A stretch of DNA of 32,667 bases from Clostridiales bacterium (GCA_017519205.1 JAFWSW010000059.1:1-32667), one strand, 5' to 3'. Counted from the first letter of the stretch, positions 24,945-32,667 are shown. Numbers and translations are program-made. Notes: generated by a model from the sequence alone, not told the origin.

Positions 24945-26450
24945 TTACTCTCCTCCTGCGATGGTGCTCATGATCATACTCTGTGTAAGATCATCGCCCG
25001 ATAATTCTCCAACGACTTTCCGGTCACGCATGACGACCAGTCGGGAGCACGTTCTGAGCATCTCATCTGTTTCAGAGGAAATGAAGGTAATACTCATTCC
25101 CTCGGAAGCAAGTTCCAGGACCAGTTTCTGGATATCGATCTTGGTACCTACATCGATTCCTCGTGTCGGTTCATCCAGGATCAGATATTCCGGATGCATC
25201 AGCAGCCATCTGGCTAAAATAACTTTCTGCTGGTTTCCGCCGGAAAGTGATTTTACAGGGGTATCGGCAGATGCTGTTTTAATATTGAGTTTCTTTATGT
25301 ATTCATCGGCAAAAGCATACGCCTGTGCTTTTGTGAACGGCTTAAAGAAACCTTTCATTACCTGTAGTGCGAGAATGATATTCTCACGAACGGACAGATC
25401 TCCGACGATGCCGTCGATCTTACGGTCTTCAGGAAGATACGCTATACCGTTCTTCATTGCCTGTTTCGGGCCTTTGATCTTTACGGGTTTCCCGTGCATT
25501 TTGACTTTTCCGCCAAGAACACGGTCCGCTCCGAATATCGCACGGACACATTCACTTCGTCCGGATCCGAGAAGACCTGTGAATCCGTTCACCTCACCTT
25601 TTCTGATGTGGAAATCGAAGGGCTTGATTCCCGCATTACTGACGAGCTTACTTGCTTCGAAGACTTCCTCATCGGCATCTTCTCCGCTATAGGATTCTGT
25701 CTCTCCCTTGATATCGGAAAGATCATCCATCTCTTTTCCAAGCATCTTCGCAACGAGCTTTACTCTCGGAAGATCCTTGATCTCATATTCCCCTACAAGC
25801 TGACCGTCGCGGAGTACGGTGATCTTATCACACACTTCGTAGACCTGGTCCAGAAAATGCGTTACAAAGATGATACCGACTCCGAGCTCCTTCAGATCTC
25901 TCATTAATCCAAACAGTTTTTCTACCTCTTGTTCATCCAGAGAGGAGGTCGGTTCATCCAAGATCAAAACCTTACATTCCATATCCACTGCTCGGGCTAT
26001 AGCGACCATCTGTTGTACTGCGATCGAGCAGCTGGCCAGCTGCTGAGTGGCCCTTGCCGGAATATCCATCCGTTTCAGGATCCGATCTGCAGACTCATTC
26101 ATTTTTTTCCAATTGGTGATGGCGCCATTTCCACGGCCGATATACATGTTCTCCGCAACGGTCAGGTTGGGGCACAAGGTAATTTCCTGATAGACAGTAC
26201 TGATGCCTAATCTTTGAGCATCCTGAGGGGAGTGGATCTGTACTTCTTTTCCGTCGAGGCGGATCACGCCGGCATCTTTTCCGTACACTCCGGTCAGGAC
26301 TTTGATCAGTGTAGATTTTCCGGCACCGTTTTCTCCCATCAACGCGTGTATCTCTCCACTGTTCAAAGAGAAGTCTACCTTCTGAAGGGCCTTTACGCCC
26401 GGAAAGTATTTCTCTATTCCTCGCATCTCAAGCAATCTAGTATTTTCCAC
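24945..26450 (-). CDS. ytfR: CUT2 sugar ABC transporter ATPase with two nucleotide-binding domains, YtfR-like
   Basis: 501 aa, typical of RbsA/YtfR/MglA-type proteins. It hydrolyses ATP to drive sugar import. Domain 1: Walker A MGENGAGKST (38-47) and Walker B VLILDEPTSSLD. Its signature is degenerate (the LASCSIAVQQ region in place of LSGGQ), as often seen in this class. Domain 2: a non-canonical P-loop TGLLGSGRSECVRAIFG, an intact signature SLSGGNQQKVILARWL, and YLILDEPTRGIDVG. The start is GTG (26450), 7-8 bases after AGAGG. It is separated from SBP1 by 95 bases with a hairpin. Substrate class is inferred from its permease and SBP partners. Confidence 0.93.
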   Translation of the reverse strand: MENTRLLEMRGIEKYFPGVKALQKVDFSLNSGEIHALMGENGAGKSTLIKVLTGVYGKDAGVIRLDGKEVQIHSPQDAQRLGISTVYQEITLCPNLTVAENMYIGRGNGAITNWKKMNESADRILKRMDIPARATQQLASCSIAVQQMVAIARAVDMECKVLILDEPTSSLDEQEVEKLFGLMRDLKELGVGIIFVTHFLDQVYEVCDKITVLRDGQLVGEYEIKDLPRVKLVAKMLGKEMDDLSDIKGETESYSGEDADEEVFEASKLVSNAGIKPFDFHIRKGEVNGFTGLLGSGRSECVRAIFGADRVLGGKVKMHGKPVKIKGPKQAMKNGIAYLPEDRKIDGIVGDLSVRENIILALQVMKGFFKPFTKAQAYAFADEYIKKLNIKTASADTPVKSLSGGNQQKVILARWLLMHPEYLILDEPTRGIDVGTKIDIQKLVLELASEGMSITFISSETDEMLRTCSRLVVMRDRKVVGELSGDDLTQSMIMSTIAGGE

Positions 26451-26480
26451 AGGTCATACCTCTTTCGCTTTTTTAAAAGA

Positions 26481-26522
26481 TGCGGTGCGGTTCTTTCTTT
26501 ATAGGATCGAAGCCGCACCGCA
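26481..26522 (-). terminator. Intercistronic hairpin between SBP1 and the ATPase gene
   Basis: TGCGGTGCGG..TTC pairs with GAA..GCCGCACCGCA with a single bulged base and a 15-base loop: a long GC-rich stem just after the SBP1 stop. On the minus strand ATCTTTTAAAAAAG follows, a poor T run. It fits a partial terminator or an mRNA-stabilising stem that keeps SBP1 mRNA in excess over the transporter mRNA. Confidence 0.65.
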
Positions 26523-26545
26523 CCCTTAGGTAAATGGTTATATAA

Positions 26546-27562
26546 TTAGATTCCGTACTTATCTACGTCTTCCTGCTTAATGGTAGCAGCGTCGAATCCT
26601 TTTTCTTCCATGATGATCGTCTTCTCAGGTGTCTTTCCTGCTTCGAGATCCTTGATGATTGCGTCGATGTAGCTTGCCTGGAACGGATTGCACTGTCCGT
26701 CATAGTTCCAGTTCTGCTTCAGGAGTTCTTCGAGAGCCCACTTGTTGCAGTCAAAGCCCATAACAACTACGTCTTTACCAACACCATGAGAGATACCTGC
26801 TGCGTCGAGAGCTGCTACAGCACCCTTAGCCATATCATCGTTCTCAGCATAGATTACGTTGAACTTCTCGCCGGAGTCGATAACGGACTGAACGATCTGC
26901 TGTGCTTTTTCTGCGTTCCACTCAGCTGTCTGCTGCTTAACGATCTTCCAGTTTCCTTCTGCGGCAACCTTCTTATCAAGAGCGCCGGATCTGCCCTGCT
27001 GAGCTGCGGAACCCATAACGCCCTGGATGTGGATTACATTGTACTCAGGAAGATTCTGGCTTGCGAGCCAATCAACTGCTGTCTGGCCTTCCTTGTTCAT
27101 ATCGGAAACGATAGAAGCTTCATAAAGGCTCGGGTCTGCATCGATCGTTCTGTCGAAAAGGATAACCTTTACGCCGGCAGCCTTTGCATCCTGAAGAACG
27201 GAATCCCAGCCTGCTGTATCAGCAGCGGAGAGCAGGAGATAGTCAACTTCATCCTGGATGAATGTCTTAGCGTACTGGATCTGCTCATCATTCTTCAAGC
27301 TGTAGTTGAAAGAAGCGTCATAGCCGTTCTCTTTGGTGAACATAGCCTTCAGGTCAGCGTCATTTGCTGTACGGTAACCGGACTCGTTCGGGTCGTTGTT
27401 GATGATACCGACTTTGATCAGACCATCTTTCTTTTCCGGTGTCTGAGACTCAGCTTTGGTCTCGTCACTCTTGGTGGTTTCCTTCTTGTCTTCTTTCTTG
27501 CTGCAGCCAACAACGCTGAAAGCAAAAACAGAAGCCATAATAAGTGCAACTACTTTTTTCAT
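26546..27562 (-). CDS. Sugar-binding lipoprotein, first gene of the CUT2 operon (SBP1)
   Basis: 338 aa. Signal and lipobox MKKVVALIMASVFAFSVVGC (Cys20), a short Lys/Glu linker, then a periplasmic-binding-protein type 1 domain from about residue 48 (KVGIINNDPNESGYRTAND). It is distantly similar to YtfQ in block order (AKTFIQDEVDYLLLSAADTAGWD, AAGVKVILFDRTIDADPSLY, IQGVMGSAAQQGRSGA). It is very close to SBP3 at the far end of the locus. GGAGG precedes the ATG by 6 bases. Its place at the head of the operon, and the hairpin after it, suggest the main, abundant receptor for the transporter. Ligand unknown; a pentose or furanose is likely. Confidence 0.9.
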   Translation of the reverse strand: MKKVVALIMASVFAFSVVGCSKKEDKKETTKSDETKAESQTPEKKDGLIKVGIINNDPNESGYRTANDADLKAMFTKENGYDASFNYSLKNDEQIQYAKTFIQDEVDYLLLSAADTAGWDSVLQDAKAAGVKVILFDRTIDADPSLYEASIVSDMNKEGQTAVDWLASQNLPEYNVIHIQGVMGSAAQQGRSGALDKKVAAEGNWKIVKQQTAEWNAEKAQQIVQSVIDSGEKFNVIYAENDDMAKGAVAALDAAGISHGVGKDVVVMGFDCNKWALEELLKQNWNYDGQCNPFQASYIDAIIKDLEAGKTPEKTIIMEEKGFDAATIKQEDVDKYGI

Positions 27563-27592
27563 TTTTTACCTCCTCGGTTTTTTCTACCTCAT

Positions 27593-27625
27593 CGGGGTCT
27601 TCCCCCGTCATCTGGTTTCATTTTA
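27593..27625 (-). promoter_or_regulatory. Candidate promoter -10 and leader hairpin of the SBP1 operon
   Basis: A -10-like TAAAAT lies at 27620-27625 on the minus strand with no good -35, as expected for an activator-dependent promoter. A small hairpin, CGGGG-loop-CCCCG (27593-27607), lies in the leader. The remaining 27563-27750 region is T/A-rich and shows no gene. The response regulator at 29.1-30.7 kb is the likely activator. Confidence 0.35.
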
Positions 27626-27750
27626 GGATTGCATTGAAAAAAGACCATTGATAAAAAATGGAAACAAGTTGTGTTTTTTTCTCACATAAAAAACGCAGTT
27701 GGTTTTTTTACGAAATCGGTGTAGATTTTTCTTTTCCGTTGAAAAACAGT

Positions 27751-27790
27751 AAAGAAAAAAAGAGAAAACCGCAGTAGTTATGCGGTTTTC
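27751..27790 (-). terminator. Rho-independent terminator overlapping the histidine kinase stop codon
   Basis: Perfect 10-bp stem GAAAACCGCA / TGCGGTTTTC (27764-27773 and 27781-27790) with a 7-base loop, then TCTTTTTTTCTTT on the minus strand. The stop codon of the kinase gene lies inside the loop region, so termination is immediate. It insulates the regulator pair from the SBP1 operon. Confidence 0.85.
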
Positions 27791-29088
27791 TTCGGAAGTC
27801 TGATTACGACGCGTGTACCTTTTTCCGGAATACTCTCGAGGTGTACACCATACCCTTCACCGAAGTTCAATCGTATTCTTTCATTCACATTATAAAGACC
27901 ATATACGACATTCTTTTCGGGGGTTCCGTTGCGGATCGCTTTTCGCACCTGTCGGAGACGATCCTCTTCCATACCTTTTCCGTTATCTTCAACGATGATC
28001 GAGAAGTAGTCCTTCTTTTCCTCGGCAGAGATGGTGATCTTTCCTCCGCCACGTTTATTCTTGATGCCGTGGTAAAGCGCGTTTTCCACCACCGGCTGGA
28101 TCGTCAGTTTCGGGATGCGGTATTCATAAAACTCCTCCGGAACATTGATCTCATAAGTGAGGATATCCTGGTAACGGATGTGCTGGATCTCAAGATAGGA
28201 TCTTACATGCTGGAGCTCTTCGCGGATCAATACGTTCTCTTTACCTTTATTCAGGGACAGCCGGAAAAAGTCGGAAAGGTTTCCTACCATGCTGACGACC
28301 TGTTTCTGGTTTCCCGCTTCCGCCGACCAGACGATCGCATCCAGCGTGTTATAAAGGAAGTGCGGATTGATCTGTGACTGCAGAAGATCGAACTCTGCCT
28401 TCCGCAGGAGCTTCTGCTCTTCCTTAACCTGTTTCTCGATCGGTCTTGTGATCCACTTCGGTCCGAAGTAGGAGACTACGACCATGCTCACCAGACCAAA
28501 TGCCATAAGACCCACGGAGATCTCGACGATATTGACGAACAGGGCATTGTTCTCTGCCTGCGTCGTCTGGATCTGCCGGTTCTCGTAGTAGATATATTCG
28601 TTGATCGTATCTTTCAGAAGCGAGGTAACGATCTGGACGTCGTTTTCCCAGATCAGCATGTTATCCTCGTACTTGTTTTCATAGCCGAGGTTCTTCGTGA
28701 TCTGGGTAACATATGTCACTAAGTTGTTGAGATATTTTTCCGCATAGAGAAGTCTCTGCTGGTTATCCTCGGTCGTAGTATATCCTTTCAGTTCCGTAAC
28801 GACCTGACGGGCTTTTTTCAATTCATCATTAAGGCTTGATTCCTCCGGGCTGACATAACCTACGATAAGAAGATAGGTCTCATTATCGAAGTCTTCCTTA
28901 AACTGAAGGCTGAATTCACTTGCAGCGACCACGGAGCTGATCATCTCGTTATTTCTCTCATTGATATGCCACATGTTATAGAATGCATACGCAATGAACA
29001 CCAGACTCGGCAGCAGAAGGACGATATATGAGATTCGGATCTGTGTCGCCAGATGCGATCTTTGTTTCTGCCTTTTCTCCTTCGTCAT
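27778..29088 (-). CDS. Sensor histidine kinase, YesM/LytS-like
   Basis: 436 aa. Membrane helix 1 (about 20-38), an extracytoplasmic helical domain of about 150 residues (39-184), helix 2 (185-207), then a short linker and a His_kinase (PF06580-type) domain. The phospho-accepting His243 lies in LQSQINPHFLYNTLDAI; the ATPase part has IQPVVENALYHGIKNK (N box) and VEDNGKGM (G1 box), ending YGLYNVNERIRLNFGEGYG. It should phosphorylate the AraC-type response regulator just upstream; the ATG overlaps that gene's stop by four bases (ATGA). Genes of this class next to CUT2 sugar transporters typically sense the transported sugar, sometimes through a binding protein. Confidence 0.93.
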   Translation of the reverse strand: MTKEKRQKQRSHLATQIRISYIVLLLPSLVFIAYAFYNMWHINERNNEMISSVVAASEFSLQFKEDFDNETYLLIVGYVSPEESSLNDELKKARQVVTELKGYTTTEDNQQRLLYAEKYLNNLVTYVTQITKNLGYENKYEDNMLIWENDVQIVTSLLKDTINEYIYYENRQIQTTQAENNALFVNIVEISVGLMAFGLVSMVVVSYFGPKWITRPIEKQVKEEQKLLRKAEFDLLQSQINPHFLYNTLDAIVWSAEAGNQKQVVSMVGNLSDFFRLSLNKGKENVLIREELQHVRSYLEIQHIRYQDILTYEINVPEEFYEYRIPKLTIQPVVENALYHGIKNKRGGGKITISAEEKKDYFSIIVEDNGKGMEEDRLRQVRKAIRNGTPEKNVVYGLYNVNERIRLNFGEGYGVHLESIPEKGTRVVIRLPKKTA

Positions 29089-30710
29089 GCTTCTTCTGCT
29101 CCGTGACCTTTATTTCTGTACTGTGTCGGAGTCACGCCCTGTGTCTTCTTAAACAGATAGGAAAAATAGTGCGGATCTTTATATCCGACCAGGATGCCGA
29201 TCTCGTTACTCTTCTTCGAGGTGCGGCTCAGAAGTTCTTTTGCCATATTCATACGGTAATCGGTAAGATACTTGATAAACGGCTGGCCGGTCTCCTGCTT
29301 GAAAATGGAGCTTAAGTGGTTCGGCGAGAAGTTCACCTGGGCCGCCAGAGTATTGAGGGAAAGCTCCTCATCGGAATAATGCTCATTGATATATGCGATC
29401 GCATCCTTGATGACATCGTGATAACGTCCCAGTGTGTGATCCTCGCGAAGGGACAGTGCCAGTGCCAGGATCTCGGAGAGATAATCATGTGTCTTCTCCT
29501 CATCAGAAAGCACTTCATTTCCCGGAAACGGGAACTTCTCTTCCATCTCTTCCCTGGTAAGTCCCAGTTCATTCTCGGCAAAATCCGCGATGCAGAAATA
29601 CACGTCCATAGCAATATACTGACGGAGCATCTTGGAGCGTAGTGCATGATCTCCGATATTGTTGAGATATTCCTCGAGGAAGAACGTGATCTCCGATTCT
29701 TCACCTGCGCGGAGGAATCTCTTCATGAGACGGCGGTCGATGTGCTTCGGGTCGATCTCCGAAAGGATATCGACATTATTCTCAGGACGAAGACCTTCCT
29801 TCGATCCTACAAGGAATCCATTCTCCGATGTCAGATACAGATGTGCGAATGCACGGCTTGCCCAATCAAAGGATGTGTGGATCTCCGATACTCTTCCGAC
29901 GGGCTGACCGACAGCTCCGAAGTAACGGATATGCTTATACGCGGAGAAGAGTTCTTTCATCGCGCCGATCGCACGATCCGTCTTTTTCTTAATATCGTTA
30001 TCGTCATCGCCCTTAAAAAGCAGCGCGGTACCCTCGACCTTAAAGTCGAAGAACAGCGCACTGTTTTCTTCCGCGATATTTCGGACGGCTTCCTCGACAC
30101 GGACTACACTGTTCGAATACTCGCCGATGTCATGCTTATCCGACCAGATCTTAAGGAGCATAATATTATAGCGGAGCGCGGAAATGTCGATGGAGAGTGC
30201 TTTTGCCTCGGAAATCAGTTCCGATGTACTCTTCCCGCCCTGGACAAGTGTATTGAAGAATTCACGCTTATCCAGCTCGGTGCGCTCCCGCATTTCTTCT
30301 TCATATCTTTGCGCGGCTTCACGCTCGGATTTTTTCTCACGGATCTTTTCGGAGATCGCATCGACCTCTTTGATCAGGTTCTCTCCGTTTACCGGCTTCA
30401 GCAGATAGCAGGATACACCGATCTTGATGGCTTCTCTTGCGAACTGGAAATCCTCGTAGCCGGTAAGAATAATGATCTCGATCCACGGGAACTCGGACTT
30501 GATCATACGGCTCAGTGTAATACCGTCCATGAACGGCATCTTGATATCGGTAATGACAATATCCGGTTTCAGTTTCTGGATCATGGAGTAGGCGACTTCA
30601 CCATCGCCGGCTTCGCCACAGAAATCATAACCGTGTCCTTTCCAGTCGATGATATTTTTAATTCCTTCACGGACGACGTATTCGTCCTCTACCAGAAAAA
30701 CCTTCAGCAT
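29085..30710 (-). CDS. Response regulator with AraC-type DNA-binding domain, YesN-like
   Basis: 541 aa from the ATG at 30710. That start follows GAGG by 5 bases; the GTG two codons earlier would overlap the ribosome site. Receiver domain at 1-120: MLKVFLVEDEYVVREG, phospho-acceptor Asp55 in IVITDIKMPFMDG, and the Lys of YLLKPV. A long middle region of about 300 residues (coiled-coil start EKIREKKSEREAAQRYEEEM) is of the YesN type. The C-terminal AraC domain has two helix-turn-helix units (LSLNTLAAQVNFSPNHLSSIF; IGILVGYKDPHYFSYLFKK). It is probably the activator of the SBP1-transporter operon and pairs with the overlapping kinase gene. Confidence 0.93.
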   Translation of the reverse strand: MLKVFLVEDEYVVREGIKNIIDWKGHGYDFCGEAGDGEVAYSMIQKLKPDIVITDIKMPFMDGITLSRMIKSEFPWIEIIILTGYEDFQFAREAIKIGVSCYLLKPVNGENLIKEVDAISEKIREKKSEREAAQRYEEEMRERTELDKREFFNTLVQGGKSTSELISEAKALSIDISALRYNIMLLKIWSDKHDIGEYSNSVVRVEEAVRNIAEENSALFFDFKVEGTALLFKGDDDNDIKKKTDRAIGAMKELFSAYKHIRYFGAVGQPVGRVSEIHTSFDWASRAFAHLYLTSENGFLVGSKEGLRPENNVDILSEIDPKHIDRRLMKRFLRAGEESEITFFLEEYLNNIGDHALRSKMLRQYIAMDVYFCIADFAENELGLTREEMEEKFPFPGNEVLSDEEKTHDYLSEILALALSLREDHTLGRYHDVIKDAIAYINEHYSDEELSLNTLAAQVNFSPNHLSSIFKQETGQPFIKYLTDYRMNMAKELLSRTSKKSNEIGILVGYKDPHYFSYLFKKTQGVTPTQYRNKGHGAEEA

Positions 30711-30747
30711 AGTCACCTCATCATGAGAAGCATCTCATCTGACTATT

Positions 30748-30777
30748 ACTGTACAATAGGTACCCTCTGAAAATCAA
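30748..30777 (-). promoter_or_regulatory. Candidate promoter of the response regulator-kinase operon
   Basis: Minus strand: TTGATT (30772-30777), an 18-base spacer, TACAGT (30748-30753). An inverted repeat ATGAGA-AGCA-TCTCAT (30723-30738) lies between it and the ribosome site. Both are plausible but unproven. Confidence 0.4.
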
Positions 30778-30811
30778 CAACGACGCTTTCCCTCCTCTCG
30801 AAAAGCACCCG

Positions 30812-30836
30812 TACAAAAACGCAGGCAGCGCGTTTT
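30812..30836 (-). terminator. Terminator downstream of the FtsX-like permease
   Basis: Minus strand: AAAACGC, a 7-base loop, GCGTTTTTG: a perfect 7-bp stem with a T run at 30816-30836. It ends the transcript coming from the FtsX-like gene after the two palindromic repeats and just before the regulator promoter. Confidence 0.65.
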
Positions 30837-30842
30837 CCCTTT

Positions 30843-30896
30843 TTCCAAGTAATGGTCAATGTAAATCCCCTCTACATTGACCACTACATGAACTTT
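30843..30896. repeat. Palindromic repeat unit 1 (54 bp)
   Basis: Arms GTAATGGTCAATGTA (30849-30863) and TACATTGACCACTAC (30873-30887) pair over 15 bp with one mismatch and a 9-base centre. The flanks TTCCAA and ATGAACTTT are conserved with unit 2. It lies in the gap between the FtsX-like gene and the response regulator gene. No protein is encoded. Confidence 0.9.
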
Positions 30897-30904
30897 CTGC
30901 TTTA

Positions 30905-30958
30905 TTCCAAGTAATGGTCAATGTAAACCACCTCTACATTGACCATTACATGAACTTT
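30905..30958. repeat. Palindromic repeat unit 2 (54 bp)
   Basis: Arms GTAATGGTCAATGTA (30911-30925) and TACATTGACCATTAC (30935-30949) pair perfectly over 15 bp, with a 9-base centre AACCACCTC. It is a direct repeat of unit 1 with a period of 62 bases; the two units differ only in the centre and in one arm base. As RNA it would form a long stem with no proper T run on the minus strand. Confidence 0.92.
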
Positions 30959-30976
30959 TTTCCGCTGCCTTCATTA

Positions 30977-32667
30977 TTACTCAATGACCAGTTCTCTGAT
31001 CTCCACCTTCTTTACTTTCCTCGAAGCAAGGTAGGCAAAGAGGAAGAAGCATCCCAGAAGGAGAATGACCGGGATCAGGATCGTCTCCGTCCGATACTTC
31101 GAAATGAAGTTAGAGACACCGACGCTTCTGAGGACCGTGCTCAGTGTCCGGTTTGAAAAAAGAACACTCAGAACGATACCTAAAGCAGATCCGATCACGG
31201 CGATGATCAGGAAGCGAAGCGCAAACAGCAGGCGGAGTTTTCCCGAGGTAAAGCCGATGGCTTTATAGATACCGAGGTCTCTTCTTTCCTGTGCAAAGGA
31301 CTTGCTGCAGATCATGGAGACAACGACCAGTACGAAGATGACCGATAATGCATAGATCGTATAACGCATGGCATCGACTGCGGTCGAGATCGACTTGATA
31401 TCCGAGACTTCGGAAAAATCGGAATCAGCCGTGATCTTAAACTCATCTCCGAGTTTTTCTCTCAATGCTTCTGCGATCCGATCGGCTTCATCCGGCTCCG
31501 AAAGGCTCGCACCGTACCAGACATACCCGTTCACACCGATCTTTTTCGCTCCGGCATCGGACATGGCCATTGTCATACCGGTATCGTTCATGCTGCAGAA
31601 AATACCCGAGACGATAAACTCCTCCTTGTATTCTCTTCTCGCAACTTCGAGCTTATCGCCGGTCTTCAGTCCCAGATCTTCGGCCAGGATGTCCGTGATA
31701 ACGAGTTCATTGTCATAGACCGGAGCTCTTCCGGAGACCATACTGATCGTTTCCGGATCATAATAGAACTGACAGTAGATCGTATTTCCATTTACCGTGA
31801 CATACTCATTTCTGAAAAAGATCGACTTATTGACACACGTTTCGTCTTTCACGACAGATTCAATCTTTTCCATCTCCTCTTCGGTAAAGTTTCTATCCTG
31901 CGGTCTTACCTCGACTTCGCAAAGGATCGAACCCAGAGCCTCGAGTGCGGACTTCGACTTCATGCAGCTGGCCATAAGATTTACGGTAAGCATGAAGAAC
32001 ATCAGAAGTGCCGTGATCAGGATCGCCACGAGATAGCGGCGCTTATTCGAACTGAACTGACGGTAGGAAAGGCTCATGGACAGGTTCTTTCCGGAAACCG
32101 GTGCCGTCAGGAAACTGTCGAAATAGACATCCCTGCTCTCGCCGGTCAGTGCTTTTACCGGAGAAACCTTCGCCACTTTTCTTGTCGCAAGAAGGATGAC
32201 CAGGACCGACAGTACCAGGATCACGAGAAGCACCAGAAGGCTCGTTCCGAGATCGACATCTTTCTTCGCGATGATTGCCGTGATCGGCTGGAAGATCCCG
32301 CCGAAAAGAGAGATCATGGGGATCGAGAGAATGGTTCCGATAATGGCACCGACGATCTCTGCAAGAAGATACTGCAGCATATAGAGCACGCGTATTCTTC
32401 CCTTTGTGAATCCTTCGGCTTTCAGGATGCCGATCTCCGCATAGCTCATCTCGATCGTCACGGTGATATTGTGCGCCATGATGATCAGCACGACGCCCGC
32501 AAGGACCATCGCAAATCCGATCATGATCGAGCAGATGATGTCCGAGAAAAGATTGGTATAGTGCTTCATCTGGGTCTCTGTCGCCGAAGCGTATGCATAG
32601 TCCTGGATACCGGTATCACGGTTGATCGTTCTTGCAAACTCACCGTCACTTAATTCGCAGTCAGCAC
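30977..32667 (-). CDS. FtsX/MacB-type ABC transporter permease (N-terminus outside window)
   Basis: 563 codons are visible, and the frame stays open to the window edge, so the first ATG at 32569 is not the true start. Seven membrane helices are visible: about three in the first FtsX core (IICSIMIGFAMVLAGVVLIIMA; LLAEIVGAIIGTILSIPMI; LLVLLVILVLSVLVILLA), one before a large extracytoplasmic domain of about 200 residues (YLVAILITALLMFFMLTV), and three in a second core (YALSVIFVLVVVSMI; LRFLIIAVIGSALGIVL; ILIPVILLLGCFFLFAYL). EIGILKAEGFTKGRIR and DLGIYKAIGFTSGKLR are the paired loops that contact the ATPase. It is likely the permease of an exporter or lipoprotein/antibiotic-type transporter; the ATPase gene is not in view. 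Confidence 0.9.
   Translation of the reverse strand, partial: ADCELSDGEFARTINRDTGIQDYAYASATETQMKHYTNLFSDIICSIMIGFAMVLAGVVLIIMAHNITVTIEMSYAEIGILKAEGFTKGRIRVLYMLQYLLAEIVGAIIGTILSIPMISLFGGIFQPITAIIAKKDVDLGTSLLVLLVILVLSVLVILLATRKVAKVSPVKALTGESRDVYFDSFLTAPVSGKNLSMSLSYRQFSSNKRRYLVAILITALLMFFMLTVNLMASCMKSKSALEALGSILCEVEVRPQDRNFTEEEMEKIESVVKDETCVNKSIFFRNEYVTVNGNTIYCQFYYDPETISMVSGRAPVYDNELVITDILAEDLGLKTGDKLEVARREYKEEFIVSGIFCSMNDTGMTMAMSDAGAKKIGVNGYVWYGASLSEPDEADRIAEALREKLGDEFKITADSDFSEVSDIKSISTAVDAMRYTIYALSVIFVLVVVSMICSKSFAQERRDLGIYKAIGFTSGKLRLLFALRFLIIAVIGSALGIVLSVLFSNRTLSTVLRSVGVSNFISKYRTETILIPVILLLGCFFLFAYLASRKVKKVEIRELVIE

Noticed and set aside
25600-26000. Degenerate ABC signature in ATPase domain 1 as a sign of decay
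   Set aside because: A degenerate motif set in one half is normal for CUT2 double ATPases; Walker A and B of domain 1 and the signature of domain 2 are intact.
30843-30958. CRISPR or attachment-site reading of the palindromic pair
   Set aside because: Only two units, no spacer diversity, and no cas, integrase or recombinase gene nearby.

Overview
The window reads as chromosomal DNA of an anaerobic, Gram-positive-type Clostridia bacterium (Lachnospiraceae/Oscillospiraceae-like). The basis is strong AGGAGG-type ribosome binding sites, several GTG/TTG starts, many lipobox lipoproteins, sigma-A-like promoters, a YesM/YesN-type two-component pair and a LacI-regulated GH3/xylulokinase locus. G+C looks close to one half. 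The species cannot be fixed from the sequence. Most genes are on the minus strand; the plus-strand genes are a small alarmone synthetase (about 1.1-1.9 kb) and an HD-hydrolase/mutY pair (17.3-18.9 kb). No tRNA, rRNA, CRISPR array, insertion sequence or phage gene was recognised.

Layout. 0-0.9 kb: two related lipoproteins in tandem, the first cut by the window edge. 1.1-1.9 kb: RelQ/RelP-type (p)ppGpp synthetase. 1.9-6.9 kb: a housekeeping operon read leftward, rsmE-hisS-lepB-lepA, in which the signal peptidase carries a very long acidic N-terminal extension. 7.0-10.0 kb: three zinc-ribbon membrane proteins and one AIM24/TIGR00266 protein, with two clear terminators. 10.1-16.9 kb: a pentose locus read leftward (transketolase, LacI regulator, GH3 beta-xylosidase-like enzyme, xylulokinase). 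The transketolase has a one-base frameshift. Its leader holds a sigma-A promoter, an inverted repeat over that promoter and a LacI-type palindrome. 17.3-18.9 kb: HD hydrolase and MutY with overlapping stop and start codons.

18.9-30.7 kb: a CUT2 sugar ABC transporter locus closest in layout and sequence to the E. coli galactofuranose system YtfQRT-YjfF. In transcription order it holds a response regulator, a histidine kinase, a terminator, SBP1, a hairpin, the double ATPase, permease 1, permease 2, SBP2 (YtfQ-like), a DUF3298-like lipoprotein and SBP3 (a paralogue of SBP1). Three binding proteins for one permease complex, plus a lipoprotein of unknown role, is the most interesting gene arrangement here. 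The two-component pair probably senses the sugar and switches on SBP1 and the transporter.

30.7-32.7 kb: a terminator, two tandem 54-bp palindromic units (62-bp period) of unknown function, and the C-terminal part of an FtsX/MacB-type ABC permease that runs off the window.

Functional theme: import and catabolism of pentose or furanose sugars (transporter, sensor pair, GH3 enzyme, XylB, transketolase) beside core translation, secretion and repair genes. No xylose isomerase is in view.
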